Shown piece by piece: positions 28,007-41,299 of a stretch of 41,527 nt of DNA. The translations under genes were made by a program, and so were the position numbers. The notes under the pieces were generated by a model. The model did not search any database and was not told the DNA's origin. It was given only the letters and a program-made list of their open reading frames with translations. This DNA is from Acidimicrobiia bacterium (GTDB lineage Bacteria; Actinomycetota; Acidimicrobiia; Acidimicrobiales; Aldehydirespiratoraceae), in the NCBI GenBank assembly GCA_024421085.1, contig JAHQYN010000018.1:1-41527 (forward strand). Reading direction: 5' to 3'. Within the stretch, counting starts at the first letter, position 1, and each line of letters opens with the position of its first letter.

Positions 28007-28526
28007 ATGCCCGGGCCAAGGATCGCATGTCCCCCTTCCCTGCGGAGGTCTCGGCCAGTGCGCCTGAGCGCGAGATAGCCCGCGACCTCGCCGTCCGCAC
28101 CTTGCTGGTCGCTCCGGTAATGCTGGCGGTCGGTGCCGTGTTCTGGGGTTGGTCCGGGCTCTGGTCGTCCGGTTACGGCCTGGTCATCGTGGCCGTGAAC
28201 TTCCTGGTGGGTGCCGCGATCATCACCTGGTCCGCCAAGATCAGCCCGGCAGTGATGTTCGGAGCAGTGATGTTCGGCTTCATTGCCCGGCTCGGGATCA
28301 TCACCGCGGCGGTGCTGCCGATCCGCCAAAGCGAGTGGTTCGAGATCGCACCCTTTGCCATCAGCCTGTTGTTCACCCACATTGGTCTGTTGGCCTGGGA
28401 GACCCGCCAAGTTGCCGCCTCGCCTGCGTTTCCCGGTTTAAGACCCGGCGCAGCAGTCCTGTCGCCCAAGGGCGATCCAGTCAACCCAAGCAAGCCGACC
28501 GACGATTCGACCGCGGAGCACTCAGC

Positions 28527-28530
<4 letters not shown>
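28003..28530 (+). CDS. ATP synthase subunit I-like membrane protein
   Basis: Multi-TM protein between AtpZ-like and atpB with ATGA overlaps on both sides. Confidence 0.65.
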
Positions 28531-29712
<1,182 letters not shown>

Positions 29713-29759
29713 ACAACGGCCCGCAATTCAAGGCAGCACCCAAAGCAAAGGTTCAACTC

Positions 29760-30485
29760 ATGACAGCAACTATCCGGCGACTGGCCGGAGCATTCGGGCT
29801 CATCGGTGCCTTGACCGTGCTTAGCGCCGTTCCGGCATCGGCCGTTGGTGAAACGCCCGGCACCTGCATATTTGAGAAGGTTCTTGAAGCCGAGAATGAT
29901 TACGGCTCGGTTCATGCCCTTGAAGACCCGGCCAACAAGGATGCCCTCGCAGCGTTCGAGCAGGAGCTTGACACCTGTGAGGAAGCACCGAGCCTGATCA
30001 TCCCAGAGATCGATGAGATCATCTGGGGCGGCGGTGCCTTCCTGATCCTCTTCGGTTTCATGTGGTGGAAGGGCTTCCCCGCGGTTCAGGGGGCCATGCA
30101 GGCCCGTTCCGAGAAGATCGCCGCTGACCTCGACGCCGCTGAGTCGGCCAAGACCCAGGCGACCACGGTTCTCGCCGACCATGAGGCGCAACTCGCCGGC
30201 GCCAAGGCGGAAGCCGCGCAGATCGTCGAGGATGCCCGTGCCCAGGCCGACTTGGTGGCCGCGGAGATCGCGGCGCGCGCCAACGAAGAGATGGCGCAGA
30301 TGCGTGCTCGGGCCGCGGCTGACATTGAGTCTGCCCGCTCCCAGGCCGTGTCGGACTTGCGCGGAGTCGTAGCCGACATCGCTGTCGGCGCGGCCGAACG
30401 GGTCATCAAGTCCAATCTCGACATCGATACACAACGAGCCCTCGTGGATGCCTACATCGACGAGGTGGCCGCCAGCAATGCCTGA
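29760..30485 (+). CDS. atpF: F0F1 ATP synthase subunit b with N-terminal signal-like sequence and exported domain
   Basis: GALTVLSAVPASA signal-like; then ~60 aa with two Cys; TM GGGAFLILFGFMWWKGFPAVQGAMQARSEKIAADLDAAESAK coiled coil. Confidence 0.93.
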   Translation: MTATIRRLAGAFGLIGALTVLSAVPASAVGETPGTCIFEKVLEAENDYGSVHALEDPANKDALAAFEQELDTCEEAPSLIIPEIDEIIWGGGAFLILFGFMWWKGFPAVQGAMQARSEKIAADLDAAESAKTQATTVLADHEAQLAGAKAEAAQIVEDARAQADLVAAEIAARANEEMAQMRARAAADIESARSQAVSDLRGVVADIAVGAAERVIKSNLDIDTQRALVDAYIDEVAASNA

Positions 30486-31008
30486 CGAACGGCTCGACGG
30501 CTACGCCGAAGCGCTCCTAGCGGTCGCTGCCGCTGAGGGCCGATCGACGCTGCTCGAGGACGAACTGTTTCGCATCGGTGAGGCCCTGCGGCACAACGAG
30601 GAACTGTTGGCCGCACTGTCCGACAGCCGGTTCCCGATCGAAAGGCGCCAGAGCGTGGTCGAGGACCTGCTCGGCGACAAGGCGTCTGCGGTCACCACGG
30701 CGCTCGTGTCGATGGTGGTCGGCACGGGGCACGGCGGTCACCTTCCCGAGATCGTCGATGCCATGGTTGCTCGGGGCGCCGTCAAGAGGGATCGGGTCCT
30801 GGCCAAGGTGCGATCCGCCATCGAACTTACAGACGACCAGAAAGCGAGGTTGGCCCAGGCCATCAAGTCGTCCACCGGCACTGATGTCGAGATCCGGGTG
30901 ATCATCGACGAGAGCGTGCTCGGTGGTCTCGTTACCGAGATCGGCGACGACGTGATCGACGGCAGCGTGCGGCACCGGCAGTCGCAGCTCCGCGAGAACT
31001 TCGGCTGA
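30478..31008 (+). CDS. atpH: F0F1 ATP synthase subunit delta
   Basis: [14 protein letters not shown]... ; [35 protein letters not shown]. Confidence 0.96.
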   Translation: MPDERLDGYAEALLAVAAAEGRSTLLEDELFRIGEALRHNEELLAALSDSRFPIERRQSVVEDLLGDKASAVTTALVSMVVGTGHGGHLPEIVDAMVARGAVKRDRVLAKVRSAIELTDDQKARLAQAIKSSTGTDVEIRVIIDESVLGGLVTEIGDDVIDGSVRHRQSQLRENFG

Positions 31009-31076
31009 TCAACACTTCGCCCACTTCGCCCGCCCACTTCGCCCGCCAGACAGGGACAGAGCAGAAAAGACGAGAA

Positions 31077-32717
31077 ATGTCAGATCTCACGATCAACACC
31101 GCCCTAACCATAAACACCGACGACATCGCCGCGGCGATCCGCGGCAACCTCGATGACTTCACGCCGAGCCTGGAGCAGACCACCGTTGGTCGAGTGCTTG
31201 AGGTCGGCGATGGTATTGCACGGGTGTCGGGCCTGCCCGGCGCGGCCGTCAACGAGATGCTCCGCTTCGAGAACGGTCTGGTGGGTCTGGCCCTCAACCT
31301 CGACGAGGAGTCCATCGGCGCGGTCGTGCTCGGCGACGTGGAGGGCATCGTCGAGGGCCAGGCAGTTGTGGCCACCGGCGACATCCTCTCGGTTCCGGTC
31401 GGCGACGGCCTGCTCTCACGGGTGGTCAACCCGCTCGGCGAACCCATCGACGGCAAGGGCCCGCTCACCAACGTCGAGCCCCGCCGGATGGAGATCCAGG
31501 CCCCCGGCATCACCGGCCGCAAGCCCGTGCATGAGCCCATGCAGACCGGCATCAAGTCGATCGACTCGCTGATCCCTATCGGCCGCGGCCAGCGGGAGCT
31601 GATCATCGGCGACCGCAAGACCGGCAAGACCACCGTCGCCCTAGACACGATCCTCAACCAGAGGGGTCAGGGCGTGAAGTGCATCTATGTGGCGATCGGT
31701 CAGAAGGCATCCACGGTCGCCCAGTCAGTCGCCACCCTTGAAGAACTCGGGGCCATGGAGTACACGGTGGTGGTCAACGCCCCGGCCTCTGATCCGGCGC
31801 CGTTCAAGTTCCTCGCACCCTACGGCGGGTGCGCCATCGGCCAGCACTGGATGGAGAACGGCGAGCATGCGCTGATCGTCTACGACGACCTTTCCAAGCA
31901 GGCCGAGGCCTACCGCCAGGTGTCGCTGCTGCTACGCCGTCCGCCGGGGCGTGAAGCGTTCCCCGGCGACGTGTTCTACCTGCACAGCCGGCTCCTCGAA
32001 CGTGCGGCCAAGCTCTCCGACGAGCGGGGCGCCGGCTCGTTGACGGCGCTGCCGATCATCGAGACCAAGGCGGGCGACGTGTCGGCGTTCATCCCGACCA
32101 ATGTGATCTCCATCACCGACGGCCAGATCTTCTTGCAGGACGACCTGTTCAAGTCGGGTATCCGTCCTGCGGTCGATGTCGGCATCTCGGTGTCCCGGGT
32201 CGGCTCCGCAGCCCAGGTTTCAGCCATGAAGGCAGCTACGGGCACGCTGAAGGGCGACCTGCAGCAGTTCCGCGAGTTGGAGGCCTTCGCGGCTTTCGGT
32301 TCGGACCTCGATGCGGTCTCGTCTGCCCAGCTCGAGCGCGGCTATCGCCTCACTGAGCTTCTCAAGCAGGGTGTCAACTCGCCGTACCCCGTTGATGAGC
32401 AGGCTGTCTCGATCTACGCGGGCACCCGCGGCTACCTCGACAAGCTCGAAGTCGACGATGTCATGCGTTTCGAGTCGGAATTGCTCGACTGGTTCCGGAC
32501 CCGCCACCGCGAGGTGATGGCGAAGATCCGCAGCGAAGGTGTCATCGAGGATGAGGCGGCCTTCGCGGCCGCAATCGCGGCCTTCGCCGATCAGTTCGTC
32601 GGTTCGCGGGTCGATAGCGCCGAGCCCGAAGCCGAGGCTCAGGGAGAGGCGCGTTCAGACATGGTCGATTCCGAGACCACCCTTCCTGAAGAAGAGATCA
32701 CCCGAGACGAGATCTGA
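31077..32717 (+). CDS. atpA: F0F1 ATP synthase subunit alpha
   Basis: [66 protein letters not shown]. Confidence 0.98.
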   Translation: MSDLTINTALTINTDDIAAAIRGNLDDFTPSLEQTTVGRVLEVGDGIARVSGLPGAAVNEMLRFENGLVGLALNLDEESIGAVVLGDVEGIVEGQAVVATGDILSVPVGDGLLSRVVNPLGEPIDGKGPLTNVEPRRMEIQAPGITGRKPVHEPMQTGIKSIDSLIPIGRGQRELIIGDRKTGKTTVALDTILNQRGQGVKCIYVAIGQKASTVAQSVATLEELGAMEYTVVVNAPASDPAPFKFLAPYGGCAIGQHWMENGEHALIVYDDLSKQAEAYRQVSLLLRRPPGREAFPGDVFYLHSRLLERAAKLSDERGAGSLTALPIIETKAGDVSAFIPTNVISITDGQIFLQDDLFKSGIRPAVDVGISVSRVGSAAQVSAMKAATGTLKGDLQQFRELEAFAAFGSDLDAVSSAQLERGYRLTELLKQGVNSPYPVDEQAVSIYAGTRGYLDKLEVDDVMRFESELLDWFRTRHREVMAKIRSEGVIEDEAAFAAAIAAFADQFVGSRVDSAEPEAEAQGEARSDMVDSETTLPEEEITRDEI

Positions 32718-32720
32718 GCG

Positions 32721-35200
<2,480 letters not shown>

Positions 35201-35217
35201 GGTTTAGGATCGCTGCG

Positions 35218-35610
35218 ATGTTCAACGTCGAAGTCGTCAGTCCGGAGGCTGTCTCCTATACCGGTGAGGCCGACATGGTCATCGCCCGCACGGTCGACGG
35301 TGGCGACATCGCCTTCCAGGCCGGTCATGTGCCCTTCATCGGCACTCTGGCGGTGTGGTCGGTGGATGTCGTCAAACCCGATGGCGGGCGCGACGTCTTC
35401 GCGGTGCATCGCGGCTTTGTGCAGGTTCACGGCAATCAGGTCACGATCCTGTCAGACGTGTCCGAGTCGGCAGCAGAAATCGACGTGACCCGCGCCCAGA
35501 CTGCACTCGACAACGCCAACGCAGCTTTGGCCGCACATGCCGACGATCCCGAAGCCGCAGCCGCCAAAGTCCGCGCCGAACTCCGCCTCAGGGTCTCCGC
35601 GCTCTGCTAG
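35218..35610 (+). CDS. atpC: F0F1 ATP synthase subunit epsilon
   Basis: MFNVEVVSPEAVSYTGEADMVIARTVDGGDIAFQAGHVPFIGTL; last gene of atp operon. Confidence 0.95.
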   Translation: MFNVEVVSPEAVSYTGEADMVIARTVDGGDIAFQAGHVPFIGTLAVWSVDVVKPDGGRDVFAVHRGFVQVHGNQVTILSDVSESAAEIDVTRAQTALDNANAALAAHADDPEAAAAKVRAELRLRVSALC

Positions 35611-35716
35611 TTCCGGGCGTAGCCGGAGCCCCGGGTGTCGGTGCGCTGGGCTAGTTCTGGGCGTAGCCGGAGCCCCGGGCATCTCCGCGCTCTGCTAGTT
35701 CTGGGCGTAGCCCGGC
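35608..35716. repeat. 44-bp tandem repeat after atpC (2 full copies plus partial)
   Basis: ctagttccgggcgtagccggagccccgggtgtcggtgcgctggg and ctagttctgggcgtagccggagccccgggcatctccgcgctctg; second unit repeats the atpC 3' end tctccgcgctctgctag. Confidence 0.85.
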
Positions 35717-35843
35717 GCCGCCGGGATAGCTTAGATTGGGGGCAAGCCCCGACTACTCGACTCCAAGGCACCCCGCAACCTGTGCAAGACCCGGGGTGAA
35801 TCAGTGGGGCGCGACAAGGTTCTCTCGGCTGCGGATCGTCGAT

Positions 35844-35912
35844 GCAACATTGCAATCAGACGATGTGCAACCTTATAATCAGCCGAGACACAACCTTGCA
35901 ATTGGCCGACAC
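35844..35912 (+). promoter_or_regulatory. Three imperfect 23-bp direct repeats immediately upstream of DUF4143-type ATPase (possible operator/iteron)
   Basis: gcaacattgcaatcagacgatgt / gcaaccttataatcagccgagac / acaaccttgcaattggccgacac; retained in the duplicated copy at 38130-38198. Confidence 0.55.
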
Positions 35913-35930
35913 GAGGCATATAGTCTGTCG

Positions 35931-37292
35931 ATGAGCGGCACCGTGTTCTATCCGCGTCATGTTCGCGGCCTGTTCCTCGAGTCGCTTCAAGACTCGCCCG
36001 CGGTGGTGATCCATGGGCCTCGCCAGTGCGGCAAGACCACGCTCGCTCAGGCGGTGTGCGCGCCGGAACACCTCGACGGGAACTGGCGGCCCGCAGCCAG
36101 GACGGTGACCGGGCCCACGTACGACTACATCACCTTCGACGACGACGCGGCCCGCAACGCGTCCCGGGCCGATCCGGCCGGGTTCGTTGCCGACCTGCCC
36201 GACAGGGTCGTGCTCGACGAGGTGCAGCGAGTCCCGGAGTTGTTCGCGGCGATCAAACTGTCTATCGACCGCGACCGCAGGCCCGGGCGCTTCGTGCTGA
36301 CCGGCTCGGCCAACGTGCTGATGGTGCCGGGGTTGGCGGACTCGCTGGCCGGTCGTATGCAGGTGCTGCGGCTGCACCCCTTGTCGCAGGCCGAACTGGT
36401 GGAGCCGGGCTGGCCCGGGGATCGGGCCCAGCCGGGCTCGGGATTCCTTGACTTCTTGTTCGGCGACGGGTTCGCAGTCGCGTCGAGCGGGCGGCTCGGC
36501 GCGCAGCTGAGGGAGCGGATCGCCGCGGGCGGGTATCCGGCCGCCCTGACCCGGCCGCCCGGACGGCGCCGGACCCGGTGGTACACCGACTACCTGGAGG
36601 CCGTGCCCCAGCGCGACGTGCGCGACCTGGCCCGCATCGCCCGCCTGGAGGCGATGCCGCGTCTGCTGGAGGCGGCCGCAACCTACACCGGGTGCCTGTA
36701 CAACGTGAGCCGCCTCGCCGCGCCGTTCCAGCTCAGCCTCCCGACGATCCGCGCCTACCTGACTCTGCTGGAGAGGCTGTTCCTGCTGGAACGCTTAGAC
36801 CCTTGGCACAGCAACCGGCTCAAGCGTCTGGTCAAGACGCCCAAACTCCACATCGGCGACACAGGATTGGCCTGTGCATTGCTCGGAGCCGACTCCGACA
36901 CGCTGCGCGCCGACCGGGGGCTGCTGGGACAGCTCACCGAGACGTTCGTATACCAGGAGCTCAAACGGCAGTCGGGCTGGTATCACAGCCCCCTCAGGTT
37001 CTTCCACTACCGCGACAAGGACGGTGCCGAGGTCGACATCGTGATCGAGCGCGGCGCTGGGTCCGTCGCCGGAATCGAGGCCAAGGCCGGAGCCACCGTC
37101 ACCAGCGCCGACTTTCGTGGCCTGCGCAAGCTCGCATCGGCCACCGGCGATCGATTCGCCGCAGGTGTCGTTCTCTACGACGGCGAGATCAGCGCCAGCT
37201 TCGGCGACCGCCTCCGAGCTGTGCCGATCCGTCGCCTCTGGGAATCTCCCCCCGGCAGCGACCAGCCGGATGCCGCGCGCATGCAGACTTGA
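35931..37292 (+). CDS. AAA ATPase with DUF4143 C-terminal domain
   Basis: VIHGPRQCGKTTLAQAVC Walker A, RVVLDEVQRVPELFAAIK, LTGSANVLMVPGLADSLAGRMQVLRLHPLSQAEL, FFHYRDKDGAEVDIVIE...GIEAKAG. Confidence 0.92.
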   Translation: MSGTVFYPRHVRGLFLESLQDSPAVVIHGPRQCGKTTLAQAVCAPEHLDGNWRPAARTVTGPTYDYITFDDDAARNASRADPAGFVADLPDRVVLDEVQRVPELFAAIKLSIDRDRRPGRFVLTGSANVLMVPGLADSLAGRMQVLRLHPLSQAELVEPGWPGDRAQPGSGFLDFLFGDGFAVASSGRLGAQLRERIAAGGYPAALTRPPGRRRTRWYTDYLEAVPQRDVRDLARIARLEAMPRLLEAAATYTGCLYNVSRLAAPFQLSLPTIRAYLTLLERLFLLERLDPWHSNRLKRLVKTPKLHIGDTGLACALLGADSDTLRADRGLLGQLTETFVYQELKRQSGWYHSPLRFFHYRDKDGAEVDIVIERGAGSVAGIEAKAGATVTSADFRGLRKLASATGDRFAAGVVLYDGEISASFGDRLRAVPIRRLWESPPGSDQPDAARMQT

Positions 37293-37402
37293 TGCGGACG
37301 TGCCGCTACTGGTAATTGACGCTGGAGAACTCGGCGAGCTTGTGGAGCGTGTGGTGCGCCTCAATCTTGTGCATCGTGCCCGATCTGGAGCATTGTGACG
37401 AT

Positions 37403-37729
37403 ATGACCCGGCGCCAGCGTAGCAAACGACCCCACCGGCACCGACAACGAGCGCTGTCGGTCAGCGATCAGGCCGTATGGATCGCGGCCCGTGACGGCGG
37501 CTACTACTGCGCCTATTGCGGTGTCAACATCAAGCGCCGCTACACCATTGACCACGTACACCCCAAGAGCAAGGCGGCCAGTTATCCTGGCGGCCACGTC
37601 GCAGAACTAGCCAATCTCGTGCTTGCTTGTAAGCGTTGCAACCGAGCCAAGGGGGACAAACTGCTAGGACGTGGATGGACGCCGCCCAAGGAACGACAGA
37701 CACGTGACCGAGAACATGGACGAGGGTAA
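37403..37729 (+). CDS. HNH endonuclease family protein
   Basis: YYCAYCGVNIKRRYTIDHVHPKSKAASYPGGHVAELANLVLACKRCNRAKGDK. Confidence 0.9.
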   Translation: MTRRQRSKRPHRHRQRALSVSDQAVWIAARDGGYYCAYCGVNIKRRYTIDHVHPKSKAASYPGGHVAELANLVLACKRCNRAKGDKLLGRGWTPPKERQTRDREHGRG

Positions 37730-37922
37730 GTCTTGGACAACGTTCCTTATGAGGTGGTCGCTTGCTGTCGGGGCGTCTGTCGGAACTGGAGCGGTGTCGG
37801 CTTGGGAGGCGCGTGGCGAGAGTTGGACTTACACGGTCGCGATAACGGCGTTGACCATGGTCTTTGCGGGACTTGTTTGCGTGCTGACAGTCGAAGCCCT
37901 GCGTGCCCTCTCAGTTCGCTGA
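37716..37922 (+). CDS. Small two-TM membrane protein
   Basis: MDEGKSWTTFLMRWSLAVGASVGTGAVSAWEARGESWTYTVAITALTMVFAGLVCVLTVEALRALSVR; overlaps end of HNH gene. Confidence 0.45.
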   Translation: MDEGKSWTTFLMRWSLAVGASVGTGAVSAWEARGESWTYTVAITALTMVFAGLVCVLTVEALRALSVR

Positions 37923-37950
37923 CCAGTAGCGTGGTGTTGTCGCGGGGCGC

Positions 37951-38517
37951 AGCCGGAGCCCCGGGCGTCGGTGCGCTCTGCTAGTTCTGGGCGCAGCCCG
38001 GTGCCGCCGGGATAGCTTAGATTGGGGGCAAGCCCCGACTGCTCGACACCAAGGCACCCCGCAACCTGTGCGAGACCCGGGGTGAATCAGTGGGGCGCGA
38101 CAAGGTTCTCTCGGCTGCGGGTTGTCGATGCAACATTGCAATCAGACGATGCGTAACCTTATATTCAGCCGCGACATAACCTTGGAATTGGCCGACACGA
38201 GGCACATAGTCTGTCGATTAGCGGCACCGTGTTCTATCCACGTCATGTTCGCGGCCTGTTCCTCGAGTCGCTTCAAGACTCGCCCGCGGTTGTGATCCCT
38301 GGGCCTCGCCAGTGCGGCAAGACCACGCTCGCTCAGGCGGTGTGCGCGCCGGAACACCTCGACGGGAACTGGCGGCCCGCAACCGGGGCGGTGACCGTGC
38401 CCACATACGACTACATCACCTTCGACGACGCGGCCCGCAACGCGTCCCGGGCCGACCCGGCCGGGTTCGTTGCCGACCTGCCCGACAGGGTCGTGCTCGA
38501 CGAGGTGCAGCGAGTCC
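37951..38517 (+). repeat. Second copy of a segmental duplication (first copy about 35666-36234)
   Basis: Near-identical downstream-of-atpC repeat, leader, 23-bp repeats and first ~100 codons of the DUF4143-type ATPase. Confidence 0.93.
38217..38517 (+). pseudogene. Truncated copy of the DUF4143-type AAA ATPase
   Basis: Start ATG is ATT in this copy (cgattagcggcacc); one codon deletion (DDD to DD); similarity ends after VLDEVQRV. Confidence 0.9.
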
Positions 38518-38624
38518 ATCCCCTCCTCATTGAACCGATGAATCACCTCGCGCGCACGATCCGGCGAAGTCACCGCCAACCTAGCGATCACAGGCACCGT
38601 GTTGCCACCTGGGTTGGCCCGAGG
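38518..38624 (-). mobile_element. IS630-family-like transposase fragment (N-terminal HTH portion)
   Basis: Reverse strand reads GNTVPVIARLAVTSPDRAREVIHRFNEEGMDSL, resembling IS630 transposase HTH regions; no full transposase. Confidence 0.7.
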
Positions 38625-38863
38625 CCCGGTATCGTTGCGGTCAACGCACCCAAACCCAGACGCTGGGATGCGGCGGCCGCAATCGCGACCCGCTCTATGG
38701 GATCCCTAAACTGTAGCTGACCGGAGCCGATCCTCTCGACACCAAGGGTTGGGGCAAGAATCAGAACTCGACATCCCTCTTCGACGCGTAGAGCCGCTAA
38801 TCTAGCGAGCTTGCCGCCGGTTCGCCTAGTCAGAGACTGGACGATCCAAATTCGGAGGAACGT

Positions 38864-41203
38864 ATGGAGCAAGAGAAGAAGTTCGAGAGCAACGAGAAAC
38901 CTCTCTCGGATCTGATCAAGATGGCTGCGTCCGGGCGCCTTCAACTTCCAGATTTTCAACGCGGGTGGGTCTGGGATGACAACCACATCGTGAGCTTGTT
39001 GGCTTCCATATCCCTCTCCTACCCCATCGGTGCGGTGATGACCCTCCGTACCGGGAACCCCGACGTGAAGTTCCGGCCGCGGTTGCTTGAAGGCGTCGAG
39101 CTTGCCAGTGGCACAGAACCCGAGTTCATGCTCCTTGACGGGCAACAGCGAATGACCTCACTCTTTCTTGCTCTTCATTCTCAACGGCCCGTGCCGACCC
39201 GGGACGCTCGAGGTCAAGCAACGCGCCGTCACTACTACGCGAACATCGACGCTTGCGTTGATACGGATAAGGACCGCGAGGACGATGGGATCATTAGTGT
39301 GCCGGAGAATCGGATGATCACCACCAATTTCGGCAGGCAAGTGCAACTCGACTTGTCGTCCCGCGAAGCTGAGGTTACAGCTGGCTACTTTCCACTGGAC
39401 ATCGTTCTGGATGGGAACGCAACCATGGACTGGCAGATGGCATATCTCAGCAATGGGTCGGGTGAGTCGTCGGAACGGTTCGCGAAGTGGAAGGATTTTG
39501 TCCGGGAAGTCATCAAACCCTTCATCTCATACCAAGTTCCAACTATCGAACTCGCCAAGTGCACACCGAAGGAAGCTGTCTGCCAAGTCTTCGAAAAGGT
39601 GAATACCGGAGGTGTCACCCTCACTTTCTTCGAATTGTTGACAGCAACGTTCGCCGCTAGCGATTTCAACTTGCGGGACGACTGGAACACACGTAAGGAA
39701 AGGTTCGGTAAGCACCGTGTGCTGCGACAGTTCTCGGCTACTGATTTCTTGCAGGTCGTCACGCTGCTCTCGACTTTCGGAGCGCGGACCGCACGCATCG
39801 CAGATGGACAAGAGGGCGATCGTGCTCCGGCCGTCTCCTGCAAACGGAAAGAAATTCTTCGTCTTGAACTGGCCGATTACGAAAAATGGGCTGGTGTCGC
39901 AACGGAGGCCGTGCTTCAGGCAGTACCATTTTTGCACACCGAGCACATTTTCTCGGCCCGTGACCTCCCCTACACGACGCAGTTGGTACCGCTCTCCGCG
40001 ATCCTCGGTGAACTCGGGACCACCGCCGAGGGTCATCGAGTGAACGAACTCTTGCGAATGTGGTACTGGTGCGGTGTCTTTGGTGAGATGTATGGAGGCG
40101 CGACCGAAACACGATTCGCCAACGATCTCCAAGATGTGGTTGCATGGGTTCGAGAAGATGCGGCCGAACCTCGCACCATTCAAGAAGCGCAGTTCCAAGC
40201 TGCCCGTCTGCTCACCCTACGGACAAGGAACAGTGCGGCGTACAAGGGTTTGTATGCGCTTCAAATGTCTCGCGGTGGCCGTGATCTCCGCACTGGGAAG
40301 CCGATCGATGTACACGCATATTTTGACAAGAACATCGATGTACACCATATCTTTCCAAAGAAGTGGTGCAGCGAACATGGAATAGCAACCAAGATCGCCG
40401 ACAGTGTTGTAAATAAGACCGCTATAGGCGCACGGACGAACAAGATCATCGGTGGAGATGCTCCTAGCCGTTACTTGGCAAAACTGGAAGACGGTGACCA
40501 GATCGGTACCTTGGAACTGGATGCGATCCTACGGTCGCACGACATTGACCCGCGTTCGCTTCGCAACGACAATTTTGAGTCATTTTTCAACGACCGATTT
40601 GAGCGACTGATTCTTCAGATCGAAGCGGCCATGGGAAAGCCAGCAAACCGGTTCGAGAATCGTGATGAGAGCCCCTTCTCTTCCAACAGTAGCGATCCCG
40701 AGCAGGGCACTGCCGCAATCAGGGCTCTCATCACCGCCGGCGAAAGCAAAGTTGTTGAGTTCAAATCGACCGCTATCAAGAACCTCCATACCCATGACAA
40801 GGACACCTCGATTACCTGGAGCTCACTCAAGACAATCGCCGGATTCATGAACGCCGAAGGCGGAACACTGCTGGTAGGCGTCGACGACAACGGGGCATCC
40901 ATCGGGATTGAGGAGGACTACCCGTTCGTGAAGGATCATGACCGCGACGGATGGGAACTCTGGCTGACATCAGTCACCAGTACCTCGCTGTCTACGACTG
41001 CGGCGGCAGATCTGAGAGTCACGTTTGCCGTTCTTGAAGAGAAGACCGTCGCGCGAATCCAAGTTGGACCCGCTGCCAGACCAGTGTTCGCGAAACCGCC
41101 GAAGGGTGAGAGGAAGGAAGTCTTCTTGGTCCGCCTGAACAACTCCACTCAGGAGTTGCAAGGCCAGGACATGCTTGACTACCAAGCGAAGCGGTGGTCC
41201 TGA
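38864..41203 (+). CDS. DUF262 - HNH-like - AlbA_2 (Schlafen-like) multidomain protein, candidate defence effector
   Basis: LQLPDFQRGWVWDDNHIVSLLASISLSYPIGAV...LLDGQQRMTSL (DUF262); NIDVHHIFPKKWCSEHGI...NKTAIGARTNK (HNH/DUF1524-like); ESKVVEFKSTAIKNL...TIAGFMNAEGGTLLVGVDDNG (AlbA_2); RBS ggagg upstream. Confidence 0.85.
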   Translation: MEQEKKFESNEKPLSDLIKMAASGRLQLPDFQRGWVWDDNHIVSLLASISLSYPIGAVMTLRTGNPDVKFRPRLLEGVELASGTEPEFMLLDGQQRMTSLFLALHSQRPVPTRDARGQATRRHYYANIDACVDTDKDREDDGIISVPENRMITTNFGRQVQLDLSSREAEVTAGYFPLDIVLDGNATMDWQMAYLSNGSGESSERFAKWKDFVREVIKPFISYQVPTIELAKCTPKEAVCQVFEKVNTGGVTLTFFELLTATFAASDFNLRDDWNTRKERFGKHRVLRQFSATDFLQVVTLLSTFGARTARIADGQEGDRAPAVSCKRKEILRLELADYEKWAGVATEAVLQAVPFLHTEHIFSARDLPYTTQLVPLSAILGELGTTAEGHRVNELLRMWYWCGVFGEMYGGATETRFANDLQDVVAWVREDAAEPRTIQEAQFQAARLLTLRTRNSAAYKGLYALQMSRGGRDLRTGKPIDVHAYFDKNIDVHHIFPKKWCSEHGIATKIADSVVNKTAIGARTNKIIGGDAPSRYLAKLEDGDQIGTLELDAILRSHDIDPRSLRNDNFESFFNDRFERLILQIEAAMGKPANRFENRDESPFSSNSSDPEQGTAAIRALITAGESKVVEFKSTAIKNLHTHDKDTSITWSSLKTIAGFMNAEGGTLLVGVDDNGASIGIEEDYPFVKDHDRDGWELWLTSVTSTSLSTTAAADLRVTFAVLEEKTVARIQVGPAARPVFAKPPKGERKEVFLVRLNNSTQELQGQDMLDYQAKRWS

Positions 41204-41299
41204 GGCCGACTGTCTCGCGTACTTCCCCTCGCGCAGAGCCAGACGGACGGAGATCGGATGAGCGGACCTACCCTGTCTGCCCTGGTTGTGGTGTGTGGT

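Noticed and set aside
31015-31052. cacttcgcccgc-type short repeat between atpH and atpA
   Set aside because: Only about three short imperfect copies; consistent with the general repeat trend but too weak alone.
38229-38720. ORF 38229..38720 as an intact ATPase-like gene
   Set aside because: It is a truncated duplicate fused out of context to transposase-derived sequence, and the original ATG is lost.
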